This document shows, piece by piece, positions 26,078 through 34,413 of a DNA stretch of 64,000 nt. The stretch is from Gemmobacter nectariphilus DSM 15620 (GTDB lineage: Bacteria > Pseudomonadota > Alphaproteobacteria > Rhodobacterales > Rhodobacteraceae): the NCBI RefSeq assembly GCF_000429765.1, contig NZ_AUCM01000008.1:124001-188000 (forward strand), given 5' to 3'. The position numbers and the translations under genes were made by a program. A model generated the notes under the pieces. It saw nothing but the letters and a program-made list of their open reading frames with translations, was not told the origin of the DNA and did not search any database. Positions within the stretch are counted from its first letter, which is position 1. Every line of letters begins with the position of its first letter.

Positions 26078-27025
26078 TCAGCTCCAGTTTGCGGCCCGAC
26101 GCCGCGTTTCAACTTCGGCAGCCGCCAGCGCACGGCGGCCCCCCGGTCTTGCCCCGGTGCGCCGGGAACCTGTGGCCAGCACGCTCTCCAGCGTGCCGAT
26201 GCGGTCGGCCATGCCGACCTTGACGGCGCGGTCTGCCGACAGCATGCCGCCCTGTCCGAAATCGCTGCGGATCGTCTCCAGGCTGACCCGGCGCCCGCGC
26301 GCCACATCGGCGAAGAACACCGCCTCGGCCGCGTCGACATCGGCCTGCAGCGCCGCGCGCCCCTCTTCGGTGCCGGGGTCCGCGCGCTTCAAAGGTGCGC
26401 CGCTGCTGACGATCTCATAGGCCCGCCGGCCGTCCTGCCCGACCGCCTCTTGCCGGGTGACGGTCGCAACGACGCCCAGCGACCCGGCATAGGCGGATCG
26501 GTCCATGACGATCTCGCGCGCCTGACTGGACAGCCAATAGGCGGCACTTGCGCAGGATCCCGTGACAAAGGCCGTCACCGGCTTGGCCGAGGCGGCGATT
26601 TCATCGGCAGCCTCGCCAAGGCCCGACACGATCCCGCCGGGGCTGTCGACCAGCAGCACGATGCGATCGACCTGTTCGCTGGCATTGGCCACCCGCAGAT
26701 CGCGCATCATGGTGGCCAGCGACGTGCCGTCGCTGCTGGCGCTGATCATGCTGGACCGCGGGAAGATCGGCCCCAGCATGGGGATGATGGCGGCGCCATC
26801 GCGCTGGGTGGCATTGGCTGCACCATCCAGCGGTGCGCCGACAGCGGCCAGCGCCGACCAGCTGGCGCCGATGGTCTGGTGGTGGGCATCGCTTGCGATC
26901 CGGGCCAGCACATCGGCATCCAGCGCGCGCGCCGCGATGGCCTCGATCGCCTGCAGATACTCGGGCACGATTGCCCAGGGGTGCGCGCGGATTGCCGCGA
27001 CCAGCGCGGACAGGTCATTTCGCAT
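26078..27025 (-). CDS. Prohead protease, S49/SppA-like
   Basis: 315-aa serine protease. IVLLVDSPGGIVSGLGEAAD carries the oxyanion Gly-Gly. The nucleophile Ser is probable in GSCASAAYWLSSQA and the general-base Lys in SSGAPLKRADPG. The order matches single-domain S49 capsid maturation enzymes. The start overlaps the portal gene end by 11 bp. It would process the HK97-type capsid encoded next. Confidence 0.87.
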   Translation of the reverse strand: MRNDLSALVAAIRAHPWAIVPEYLQAIEAIAARALDADVLARIASDAHHQTIGASWSALAAVGAPLDGAANATQRDGAAIIPMLGPIFPRSSMISASSDGTSLATMMRDLRVANASEQVDRIVLLVDSPGGIVSGLGEAADEIAASAKPVTAFVTGSCASAAYWLSSQAREIVMDRSAYAGSLGVVATVTRQEAVGQDGRRAYEIVSSGAPLKRADPGTEEGRAALQADVDAAEAVFFADVARGRRVSLETIRSDFGQGGMLSADRAVKVGMADRIGTLESVLATGSRRTGARPGGRRALAAAEVETRRRAANWS

Positions 27026-28310
27026 TGGTGGTCTCCGGCTGGGTCTGGGATTGGGTGTCAGGCGCGGGGGCCGGCGCACCAGCCAGACCCATGTTGCCGG
27101 GGCGCCAGTATTCGGTGCCTGCCGCGCCCGGAATGTCCTGTTCGTTCTCGCGCCGGCGCAGCTCGTTGGCGTTGACGATTCCCATCTGGCGTTGCAGCCA
27201 ATAGGCCTCCATCCGGCTCTTCAGATCGCCGCGCACCAGCGCATCGGTCAGGTGTTCGAAATACTGGCCGTCGCCCGCGAACTGCCGGGTCGCCGCCTGT
27301 GCCACCCGGGCATAGTGCGGGCCAAGGTGATAGATCACGAACTCCAGCGACTGGTGTTCGATGTTGTTGTTGGTCGACCGCGACAGATCGAAGATCAGAT
27401 GCGGTGGCACGCCCCAGATGCGGGCCAGGTCCACCACCTGAAACTGCCGGGTTTCCACGAACTGCGACTGCCGCATGTCGTGGTTCAGGAACTGCACCGA
27501 CAATTCCTGATCCAGCACCGCGACAAGATCGGCATCGGCGCCAGCGTGCTGGGCGTTCCAGTCCTGCCGCATGCGGCGCTTGTCGTCAGGGCCGATCGTG
27601 TGCTTGCTGGTCAGCACCGTGCTGGGCCGCCCGCCCTTGTTCCAGAACCGCGCCGCATGATCGGCGGTGGCAATGGCACCCCCCAGCGCATCGCGGGCAT
27701 AGGCCACCGGGTTCAGCCCCAGCAGGCCATCCCGGCTCATGCCGCGCACATGCCAGATGTCGCGGGCCGCGAACCGCTCGCGCGTGCCATCGGGCAGCGT
27801 GGCGTCATAGAACAGCACCTGCCCCTCGGCCCGGTCGAAATACTCCGACACCAGCACAGAACCGGATTTCAGCCGGGTCAGCGCCACCGGCCGCGCGGCC
27901 CGGTCGCGGCTGACATAGGCATAGAAATTCCCTGTCAGCAGCAGGTCGGTCATCAGCAGCTCGAAGAAATCGAACGGCGTCTGATGCGCATTCGGGCGCC
28001 GTGCCAACAGCTCCTCGACCGGATCGCCCGAGGCCAGCTGGCGCCCGGACGGCGTGCGCAGATACAGGTGCAGCGGCGTCATCGCAAAGACCCCGGCCAG
28101 CACCCGCAGCGCCTGCAAGGTGGCCGGGATCGACAGTGCCGCGCCTTCGGTCACCCGCACGCCCGCCTTGGACACGCTGCCGACGCCGACCAGCCCCTTC
28201 CACTGACCTTCGCTCTGGACCGATGCGGCGGCAGCCGTCACCGGCGGCTCGGCCCGCGCAGCCGTCTGATCCTGCCGAATGGCAGGGCGCAGGAAATCCA
28301 TCAGGCCCAT
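27015..28310 (-). CDS. Portal protein, HK97 family
   Basis: 431-aa protein. Family signatures are PSVLTSKHTIGPDDKRRMRQ-like clip residues, VPPHLIFDLSRSTNNNIEHQ and LEFVIYHLGPHYARV. The dodecameric portal fills and releases DNA and docks the terminase. It lies directly after terminase and before the protease, the standard HK97 order. The C-terminus is Pro/Gln/Thr rich. Confidence 0.9.
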   Translation of the reverse strand: MGLMDFLRPAIRQDQTAARAEPPVTAAAASVQSEGQWKGLVGVGSVSKAGVRVTEGAALSIPATLQALRVLAGVFAMTPLHLYLRTPSGRQLASGDPVEELLARRPNAHQTPFDFFELLMTDLLLTGNFYAYVSRDRAARPVALTRLKSGSVLVSEYFDRAEGQVLFYDATLPDGTRERFAARDIWHVRGMSRDGLLGLNPVAYARDALGGAIATADHAARFWNKGGRPSTVLTSKHTIGPDDKRRMRQDWNAQHAGADADLVAVLDQELSVQFLNHDMRQSQFVETRQFQVVDLARIWGVPPHLIFDLSRSTNNNIEHQSLEFVIYHLGPHYARVAQAATRQFAGDGQYFEHLTDALVRGDLKSRMEAYWLQRQMGIVNANELRRRENEQDIPGAAGTEYWRPGNMGLAGAPAPAPDTQSQTQPETTNAK

Positions 28311-28313
28311 GGG

Positions 28314-30011
28314 CTACATCCCCGTGTAAACGAACTTGGCGGGTTTGGCCGCCACCGGGTCGCGCATCATCAGCATCACGCTGTTGGCGGTTGCGACCAG
28401 CGGGTCGATCTTGGCCTTGCCGGCCACTTCCTTGGTGATCCGCATGGCGGACCCCTTCACCTCGGGTTTGGCATTGCCCACGGTCCAGGCCATCATCGGT
28501 TGCCCGCAATGCCGGAAGGTCTTCTGCTTCAGCATCCGCTCCATGCCCCACCAGGCGGGCGACAGGCGCCAATCCTGCCCGATGGTCACCAGCTGCTCAT
28601 AGGTCACGCCCACCCCGAAAAGGGCGTGCTGGATCGCGGCCAGGTTGGTGGTGTCCACGCCGATGGCGTTTTCCTCGGGCAGCAGCTCGGCCGCGATCAG
28701 CCGGGCGGCAATCTCGGCCACCCCGTTCACATCGCCGCTGACGTCCTGATCATCCAGCAGCACCAGATCGCCATCCTGCTCGAAACCCTGCAGACGCGGG
28801 GCGATTTCCTTGCGTTCTTCCAGAACGTCAGGGTGCGCCCAGGCGCGCGCCCAATGCAGCCAGTGGCCGGTCTCGGCACAGCGACCGATCACCGAGACGC
28901 CGAACAGATCGTCAAGACCGCCGCCGTCGATCCCCATCACGGCGACCTCACTGCGCGCGATCAGGGCATCCAGCGTCAGGCCGGCCTCGGCCGCAGCATC
29001 CCAATACTGCGCCCCGATCCAGCCCGCCGACAGGCCGACGCCGATCTCGATGTTCAGATGCTGGCTGGCCCAGATTTGCTCGGCGTGCCGGTTGACACGG
29101 CCATTGTTTTCATAGTCATCGACCAGCGCCTGTTCGTCGATCGACAGGCCCAGGTTCGGCAGCACCAGCCGCCAGTTGCGCCGGTCGCGCCAGTAATCCT
29201 GATTGCGCTGTTGCTCGGCCGGGAATTCATACAGCACCGGCAGCATGATCGGGGCTGGCCCGCCGCGCCCGTCGCGGATCTTGCGCGCCTTGTCCAGCTC
29301 GGTGCGCCAGACCCCGGCCGGGGGTTCGTCGCTTTGGGTGGTGATCATCAGCAGCTTGCCGCGCTGCTTGGTGATCCCGCCGCCCCTGATCTGCTGCATG
29401 ACGGCCTGCGCCTTGGCCTTCTTGCCCAGCTCATGCACCTCGTCGATGATCGTCAGAACCGGGATTTCCCCGGTCACGATGCTGGTGTCGAAGGTCTTCA
29501 CGTCCAGCGCCGTGCCCGTCTTGCGGCGGGTGATGGATTTCAGATGGTCCTGCACCTGAAAGGCATCGCGCAGCATCGGGTCCAGACGCACCATGCCCTG
29601 CGCCTGGTCAAAGCAGCGCTGGCTGATGTTTTGGCTGGGGCCGACCAGCAGCATCTGCCGGTTCGGCGCCTCTTCCATGAACAGCGCGGTCAGCCCCAGC
29701 CCCGCTGCATAGGTCGACTTGCTGTTCTTCTTCGGCACCATACACAGCAGTTCCCAGACGATGGGCTGCCATGTCTCGGGATCCTCGCTGGCAAAGAACG
29801 CGACCAGGATATCGCGAAACCATTCGCCGCAGGCTGTGGCCATCGCCGGATTTCCCGGCACGTCCGGCAAGCGCAGCCGGTTGAAGAACGCCAGCGCCCG
29901 CCGTGCCTTGTCCTCGTTCAGCGGGATGTCGGCAATCGGGGTTTCCCCGCGTTGCAGCTTGCCCCACCAGTCCGGGCAGGCGAACCGCGGAAACTTGTCA
30001 ATGGCGGACAT
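28314..30011 (-). CDS. Terminase large subunit
   Basis: 565-aa DNA packaging motor (Terminase_1 type). The ATPase domain has Walker A CMVPKKNSKST near residue 92 and Walker B VLTIIDEVHE near residue 186. The nuclease domain begins around VMGIDGGGLDDLFGV with its acidic metal site and continues to TTNLAAIQ. ATG 30011 has GGAGG nine bases upstream; the in-frame GTG at 30017 is too close to that site. The HNH gene and HK97-type portal point to cos-type ends. Confidence 0.92.
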   Translation of the reverse strand: MSAIDKFPRFACPDWWGKLQRGETPIADIPLNEDKARRALAFFNRLRLPDVPGNPAMATACGEWFRDILVAFFASEDPETWQPIVWELLCMVPKKNSKSTYAAGLGLTALFMEEAPNRQMLLVGPSQNISQRCFDQAQGMVRLDPMLRDAFQVQDHLKSITRRKTGTALDVKTFDTSIVTGEIPVLTIIDEVHELGKKAKAQAVMQQIRGGGITKQRGKLLMITTQSDEPPAGVWRTELDKARKIRDGRGGPAPIMLPVLYEFPAEQQRNQDYWRDRRNWRLVLPNLGLSIDEQALVDDYENNGRVNRHAEQIWASQHLNIEIGVGLSAGWIGAQYWDAAAEAGLTLDALIARSEVAVMGIDGGGLDDLFGVSVIGRCAETGHWLHWARAWAHPDVLEERKEIAPRLQGFEQDGDLVLLDDQDVSGDVNGVAEIAARLIAAELLPEENAIGVDTTNLAAIQHALFGVGVTYEQLVTIGQDWRLSPAWWGMERMLKQKTFRHCGQPMMAWTVGNAKPEVKGSAMRITKEVAGKAKIDPLVATANSVMLMMRDPVAAKPAKFVYTGM

Positions 30012-30468
30012 CGCCACGCGCCTCCAGTTGCAGTTCCGCCATCAGTTCGGCCTCGGCATCCTTCGCCGCCAGGGCCCGCTCTTCCTTCTTGCCGACCTTC
30101 TCGCCCCTGACCTGCTGGGCTAGCTGGCGTTCGACCTCCATCCGGTCGCTGCGATCCATCAGCTGCACGAACAGACGCATGGCGCCGACGTTGCCCTTGG
30201 CGGCTTGTTCCCACACCATCATCATCTGCTCGGCATCCATCTGAGCCCGGGCTTTTTCCCGTTCCTCAAGCACGGCTCTAAAATGGCGCTTCAGCGTTGC
30301 GAGCGAACACCCAATGGCGTCAGCGATGATCTGATTTGACTTCCCCTGCGCCAGCAACAGCTTGACTTTATTGCGATTTCTCTCTGTCACCTCAAACGCC
30401 GGTCGCCCACGCTTGCCCTTGCCAGCGCGAACCGGGTTCCCGAACAGGTCGAAAATCACGTCGTCCAA
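29998..30468 (-). CDS. Terminase small subunit (HTH protein)
   Basis: About 156-aa DNA-binding subunit. The N-terminal segment VIFDLFGNPVRAGKGKRGRP is followed by a helix-turn-helix (SNQIIADAIGCSLATLKRHF) and a long helical oligomerisation region. The start is uncertain: TTG 30468 has GGAG nine bases upstream, and GTG 30459 is the alternative; the region further upstream is Gly/Pro/Ala low complexity and unlikely to be translated. It overlaps TerL. Confidence 0.78.
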   Translation of the reverse strand: MDDVIFDLFGNPVRAGKGKRGRPAFEVTERNRNKVKLLLAQGKSNQIIADAIGCSLATLKRHFRAVLEEREKARAQMDAEQMMMVWEQAAKGNVGAMRLFVQLMDRSDRMEVERQLAQQVRGEKVGKKEERALAAKDAEAELMAELQLEARGDVRH

Positions 30469-30592
30469 GAAAAAAATCTCCAGATGAGGGAGAGCGCCGG
30501 TTCCTGGGCCGGGGGCGGCTGGAGGATCGACCCCCCCTCCCCCCCTCGGCCGCCCTGTGGCGGCGGCGCCACACCCGGCGCCGGCGCGGCGG

Positions 30593-31021
30593 TCAGCGGC
30601 CCGGGTCGCCCGGCACCGGCCGGTCCCGCTGCTCTGCGCGCTGCTTCGCGCCATTGTGGCAGGCCGCGCACAGGCACTGCAGGTTCGACCGATCCCAGAA
30701 CAGCGCCTCGCTGCCCCGATGCGGCGTGATGTGGTCGGCGACGTGATCGGGCGCCTTTCCCTTCACGCTCGACAGCCGACCCAGAGGCGCCAAGGCATCA
30801 CAGGCCGGCGTCAAGGTCGGATGCCCGCGCCCGCAGCGCGCGCACCGGAAGTGCGCCTCCAGCAGAACCTGCCAGCGCAGCTCGCGCCAGCGCTGTGTGT
30901 GATAGAGCGCGCGGATCGGGTTCAGTGCTGCGCGGCGCCGATCGTTCTCGGCCTCGCCGCCCAGATACTTCGCCATGGGCGCGGGCCGATGGCCACCGTC
31001 CTTCAGTCGCCTGATGCGCAC
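30593..31021 (-). CDS. HNH endonuclease, packaging associated
   Basis: 142-aa protein with a zinc/HNH site: FRCARCGRGHP, then DHVADHITPHRGSEALFWDR, then NLQCLCAACHN. HNH genes beside terminase genes are common in HK97-like cos phages and assist cos cleavage. GTG 31021 with AGAGG upstream is the preferred start; ATG 30976 (MAKYLGGEAEN) is possible. It is the first gene of the late operon, just after a strong terminator. Confidence 0.82.
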   Translation of the reverse strand: MRIRRLKDGGHRPAPMAKYLGGEAENDRRRAALNPIRALYHTQRWRELRWQVLLEAHFRCARCGRGHPTLTPACDALAPLGRLSSVKGKAPDHVADHITPHRGSEALFWDRSNLQCLCAACHNGAKQRAEQRDRPVPGDPGR

Positions 31022-31032
31022 CTGACCCTCTG

Positions 31033-31065
31033 GAAAAGCAAAAGCCCCGAGCGGATCGCTCAGGG
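31033..31065 (-). terminator. Strong terminator before the late operon
   Basis: On the minus strand CCCTGAGCG-ATC-CGCTCGGGG forms a 9-bp stem (one G-U) and is followed by CTTTTGCTTTT. It separates the antiterminator gene from packaging genes, so late expression should depend on readthrough. Confidence 0.75.
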
Positions 31066-31124
31066 CACATTGAAGGCGTGTCGGACAGGCGTGTAACCCA
31101 TCCCCGCCGACCACCAACCGGGGC

Positions 31125-31178
31125 GCAAGGCCCTGATACAGGGCGGGCTTGCCGGCATAGGTCTGATGGGTTCAGACC
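31125..31178 (-). promoter_or_regulatory. Two hairpins between antiterminator and terminator (nut/put-like)
   Basis: On the minus strand, GGTCTGA-ACCCA-TCAGACC (31178-31160) is followed by GCAAG-CCC-GCCCTG-TAT-CAGGGC-CTTGC (31152-31125), a long stem with a 3-nt bulge. They lie just after the NusG-like gene and about 60 bp before the terminator, a fitting place for an RNA or DNA loading site of an antitermination complex. This is inference. Confidence 0.5.
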
Positions 31179-31201
31179 ATAGGCGGGGTGATTCGCGGCT
31201 G

Positions 31202-31831
31202 TCAAGCCTGTTTGCGCAGCCCCACCAGATCAGCGGCCTGCGCACTCACCAGAACCTCGCCGCCAAAGAGGCTCATCCGCACGGTCGCCCCGCCATCGGC
31301 ATTCAGCTCGACCACCTCGCAGCGCGCACCGGCAAAGGCGCCGCCAGTGAACAGGGCAGCCTCTCCCGGCCGGGCCAGCGCGGCCGCCCGGCGCTGCGCG
31401 GCCTTGACCTTGCGGGCCGCCTCGCCCTTTGCATCAAGCTGACGCATGGCATGGATTTGCCGCAGGCGGTCAGGATCCAGCACGCCCCACTGACCGTCCG
31501 ACCGACACAGGGCGCCGGTGATGAATGGACAGGTCAGCACGGCATGGCGCACGGGATCGCCGCGGAACCGGGCGAAGACATAGCCAGGCAGATAGCGGCG
31601 GGCATAGTCGCGCGCCTTGCCGTGGCGGGTGACGCGCCGCATCTGGACCGGGTGGAACGCATAGACCCCGCGCAGGCGCAGCCACGCCTCGGCCTGATCC
31701 TCGCGCTGGGGCGTCACGCGCAGGGCATACCAGCGCGACGGTCCGGGCGTGACGATGGCGCCCTTGGCGCTGCCCAGTGTGACGGTATCCCCGATCGAGA
31801 GGGCGAGGAACGAGCGATGGGCGGGCATCAT
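31202..31831 (-). CDS. NusG/RfaH-like transcription antiterminator
   Basis: 209-aa protein. The N-terminal domain shows the NGN pattern: WYALRVTPQREDQAEAWLRL, then ARRYLPGYVFARFRGDPVRH and the PFITGAL strand. The C-terminal 60 residues form a KOW-type domain (GEAALFTGGAFAGARCEVVE, LFGGEVLVSAQAADLV). The phage gene is thus a NusG paralogue, and since it lies upstream of a terminator at the head of the late operon it probably allows RNA polymerase through it, as Q does in lambda. ATG 31831 overlaps the upstream stop. Confidence 0.82.
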   Translation of the reverse strand: MMPAHRSFLALSIGDTVTLGSAKGAIVTPGPSRWYALRVTPQREDQAEAWLRLRGVYAFHPVQMRRVTRHGKARDYARRYLPGYVFARFRGDPVRHAVLTCPFITGALCRSDGQWGVLDPDRLRQIHAMRQLDAKGEAARKVKAAQRRAAALARPGEAALFTGGAFAGARCEVVELNADGGATVRMSLFGGEVLVSAQAADLVGLRKQA

Positions 31832-32469
31832 GCGGCATCCCCTTGCGCGGCGGCTTCAGCGCGGGCGGCGCGGGCCTGTTCACCTCGGGCCACGATTTCC
31901 CGGGCAGCCGCCTCATCATCGACCAGTCGCCGCAGCCAGGTCCGGTCAGCGTCAGAGGCGGTGCCAAGCTCGATCCGCTCCAATACCCGCTCGCGGGTCC
32001 GACGATCCTCGGCGGCTTGCTGCTGGCAAAGCGTCAGATCGTAGGCGAGGACCGGGCGCGGGTGCTTGATGAGATGGCGATACAGCTGGACCAGATAGCC
32101 CGAAGCCTGGGCCCGAGGCCCGGCGACCGATGCAAGCCAGCTCCGGGCAATATCCGGGATTGCCGGCGGCCTTGCCTCTTTGCCGGCAGCCATCTGACGG
32201 ATCATCACTTCGGACGGCCAGATGTTGCGCTTGGGTCCGCCAGCCGCCTGCAAGACATCCTCGGCCAGCTGCATGAGCGAGGGACGCGTGAGATACGCAA
32301 GGTGCGCGACCAGCCGCTGCATCAGCGCGTCATGTTCGGCCTCGGTCATCTGCTTGCCGTTGGCGCCCTTTCCGCGCTGCAGGCCGCTGGTCGCGAGGCG
32401 CTGCACGAACAGCTCTCGCACCGCATCGCGCCCTGCTGCATCGGTCGTATCGGTTCCTGCCTTATCCAT
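31828..32469 (-). CDS. Phage protein of unknown function, replication-region
   Basis: 213-aa, largely helical and charged protein (MDKAGTDTTDAAGRDAVREL). It has a basic/hydrophobic middle (IWPSEVMIRQMAAGKEARPP) and a long charged helix at the end. It lies between the DUF1376 replication-type gene and the antiterminator and is coupled to the latter. A helicase-loader-like role would fit the place but no motif proves it. Confidence 0.65.
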   Translation of the reverse strand: MDKAGTDTTDAAGRDAVRELFVQRLATSGLQRGKGANGKQMTEAEHDALMQRLVAHLAYLTRPSLMQLAEDVLQAAGGPKRNIWPSEVMIRQMAAGKEARPPAIPDIARSWLASVAGPRAQASGYLVQLYRHLIKHPRPVLAYDLTLCQQQAAEDRRTRERVLERIELGTASDADRTWLRRLVDDEAAAREIVARGEQARAARAEAAAQGDAA

Positions 32470-32540
32470 CGTCCCCAGCCCCTTTTCTCAGCCTGACCCG
32501 GTTCGCCACTTCGCGCAGCACTTCCGTTTCATTCCGTAAG

Positions 32541-32636
32541 TCTTTTCTTCTCTTCTCTTTTCTTCTCTCTTCTACGCAGAACAGTTCCGAACTGTTCGCG
32601 ACTGTTCCGGAACAGAATGGAACTGTTCCGGAACAG
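32541..32636. repeat. Polypyrimidine tract plus phased palindrome array (origin or operator candidate)
   Basis: 33 consecutive pyrimidines on the plus strand (32541-32573) adjoin three palindromes: GAACAGTTC-C-GAACTGTTC (32579-32597), CTGTTCCGGAACAG (32602-32615) and an identical copy (32623-32636), 21 bp apart centre to centre. GAAC/GTTC half-sites recur every 10-11 bp. It lies in the gap after a replication-type gene. An overlapping minus-strand frame, 32462-32695, exists but looks non-coding. Confidence 0.7.
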
Positions 32637-32648
32637 ATTTCGACAGGT

Positions 32649-33275
32649 TCACCGCCTGCGCATCGGACCCTCGCACCAGCCTTGCGCGACGGCATGCATC
32701 AGCGCGGCCTCATAGTGGTTTGCCTTGCGGTTGCCCTTGCAGGCCTGCTTGAGCCAATCGTCCATCCGGCCGATCAGGCGATCATCCGACAGCACGTCAT
32801 CGGACAGGCCCATCCCGCGCAGGGCCTCGCGCAGCCGCTTGAGGCGCTGATAGGTGGCCTTGTCCTCTTTCGAAAGTTCGTGGATCTCGCGCCGTTCCAG
32901 CGCGTCCTGCACCTGCGCCAGCACCACATCGTGCATCAGGCGCACCTCGCCATCGGCCAGGCAGGGCCGCCAGTTGCGCAGCGGCCCGAACTCCATGCGG
33001 CGCAGCTCGGCCATGCGGCGCACATCGACCCGCAGCATCTGCGCCAGTTCGGCATCGTCATCGGGCAGCGTGCCGACCGGGCTTTCCAGCTGGCACAGGT
33101 CGAACAGCGCCCGCGCCATGCCCTGCACTTCCCAGCTGCACAGTCGGAAGGACCGCGACGACAGCCAGCGTAGGTGCTGCCACTTGACGAAACTGTGCCC
33201 GTCAAGGCGCACGCCGCGCGCCACCGGATAGACCGGCAGATCGTTTGGAACGGGTTTCAAGCGGGCCGCGGTCAT
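32649..33275 (-). CDS. DUF1376 (YdaU-like) phage replication protein
   Basis: 208-aa protein. The DUF1376 pattern is visible: FVKWQHLRWLSSRSFRLCSW, then ARALFDLCQLESPVGTLPDD, DDAELAQMLRVD and a wing ending VRLMHDVVLAQV. The C-terminal half is a charged helical region. Members sit in phage replication modules as primosome or initiator-like proteins. ATGA overlap with the preceding gene. Confidence 0.72.
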   Translation of the reverse strand: MTAARLKPVPNDLPVYPVARGVRLDGHSFVKWQHLRWLSSRSFRLCSWEVQGMARALFDLCQLESPVGTLPDDDAELAQMLRVDVRRMAELRRMEFGPLRNWRPCLADGEVRLMHDVVLAQVQDALERREIHELSKEDKATYQRLKRLREALRGMGLSDDVLSDDRLIGRMDDWLKQACKGNRKANHYEAALMHAVAQGWCEGPMRRR

Positions 33276-33739
33276 GCGTCCGATCTCCGATCCCGTGGCG
33301 GCGCAATTCGATTGACGCCGTCACCTTCATCCAGCACGCGCAGGATCATCGCTATGGCTTGCACGGCCTCAGCTTCCACATCCTCCCACGACCCACGATT
33401 TTCGCCGTAGTGCACCGCCGCTTTGATGAACTCCCCCGCTTCCTCTGCCACTTTGAGCAGCGAGTAGTTCGGCGCTGGGAAACGTTCCTGCGCCAAAGTC
33501 AGAGCGATCGACGCCCGACCGATCACGGCGAGCAAATGATCTGGCAATCCGCGCACGTCGATCTTTTCGGAGAAAACCACATCCCGACCGACCGGCTTCG
33601 ACCTTCGCGCATAGTCGACGGTCTGATCACATGCCGCGATCACACAGTCCGAGCAAATCGCTACATTGACAGGCCCGGCGAGCATCACTCGAACCTCATG
33701 CTGACTTTTGCCGCAGAATGAACACGTTATCGTTCGCAT
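33272..33739 (-). CDS. ClpX-type zinc finger fused to MazG-like pyrophosphohydrolase
   Basis: 155-aa protein. Residues 1-36 (MRTITCSFCGKSQHEVRVML, then ICSDCVIAACD) are a C4 zinc finger of the ClpX N-terminal type. Residues about 95-140 (LLKVAEEAGEFIKAAVHYGE, SWEDVEAEAVQAIAM) have the E-E-x-x-E and E/D helix pattern of MazG/dUTPase-like all-alpha NTP pyrophosphohydrolases. The linkage of the two is unusual. It may cleave (d)NTPs while docking to another protein through the finger. It lies between a methyltransferase and a replication gene. Confidence 0.68.
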   Translation of the reverse strand: MRTITCSFCGKSQHEVRVMLAGPVNVAICSDCVIAACDQTVDYARRSKPVGRDVVFSEKIDVRGLPDHLLAVIGRASIALTLAQERFPAPNYSLLKVAEEAGEFIKAAVHYGENRGSWEDVEAEAVQAIAMILRVLDEGDGVNRIAPPRDRRSDA

Positions 33740-34413
33740 GCCCCACCCCCAAACAGCTGCCCTTGCCGGGCATCGGCCTTGTCCATCATCAGCATATGAC
33801 ACGGCCCCTCATGCGCCCGGTCCCAGACGAACCAGGCATTGACCATCGGCGGCGCGCCCTTGCCCGTGAAATCGACCCGCCAGCGCATCAGATACATGCG
33901 CGCCGGGGTGAATTCGGCCCACAGCCCCGCGCGGCTGGCAGCGGCGGGCCAGCCCATCGGCAGCAGCAGCGCCATATAGTCCAGCGCCAGAACCCCCATG
34001 GCGTGCCGAATCCAGTCGCCGGTGTTGCACTCCTTGAACGGTGGATTGGTCACCAGCGCGCGGGCGGGCGCCTCGGCCCGGCCGTAGTGATAGAACGAGC
34101 GGATCACCGCCCCGCAGCCCCGATCGACCAGATCCGAGGCGGCGACGGTCAGCCCCACCGCCTGCATCTCGCGCACCATGGCGCCATCGCCGGCCGCCGG
34201 TTCCCAGACCGTGCCGAAATCGCGCAGCCGCGCCCGCTCGGCCGCCAGCAAGGCGCGGGTGGGCTCGGGCGGGGTCGGGTAGAAATCATCCGTCTCGCGC
34301 GCGGGCGCATCGTCATAGACGCCAACCCCATCGGCGATGCCGGTCAGCACCGGATGCGCGGCCTTGCCGGTGGCGCGGAACAGCCCGCGCGCGGATGCGG
34401 CGGCGCGGGTCAT
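33727..34413 (-). CDS. DNA adenine methyltransferase-like protein
   Basis: 228-aa SAM-dependent methyltransferase. Motif I is WEPAAGDGAM (residues about 70-79) and motif IV is NPPF (about residue 121), the N6-adenine or N4-cytosine catalytic motif. DDFYPTPPEPTRALL ahead of motif I is typical of phage adenine methyltransferases. No cognate nuclease is adjacent, so it is probably protective or regulatory. ATGA overlap with the HD-domain gene. Confidence 0.8.
   Translation of the reverse strand: MTRAAASARGLFRATGKAAHPVLTGIADGVGVYDDAPARETDDFYPTPPEPTRALLAAERARLRDFGTVWEPAAGDGAMVREMQAVGLTVAASDLVDRGCGAVIRSFYHYGRAEAPARALVTNPPFKECNTGDWIRHAMGVLALDYMALLLPMGWPAAASRAGLWAEFTPARMYLMRWRVDFTGKGAPPMVNAWFVWDRAHEGPCHMLMMDKADARQGQLFGGGACER

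Noticed and set aside
32579-32636. LexA (SOS) box
   Set aside because: Only one GAAC-N7-GAAC spacing is present among many GAAC/GTTC half-sites that mostly keep a 6-bp spacer; palindromic phasing explains the pattern better. Kept as an alternative in the finding.
32462-32695. 77-aa minus-strand frame spanning the palindrome array
   Set aside because: It overlaps both neighbours, and its residues (EERRKEKRRK, repeated SGTV) simply reflect the polypyrimidine tract and repeats; no family and no good ribosome site.
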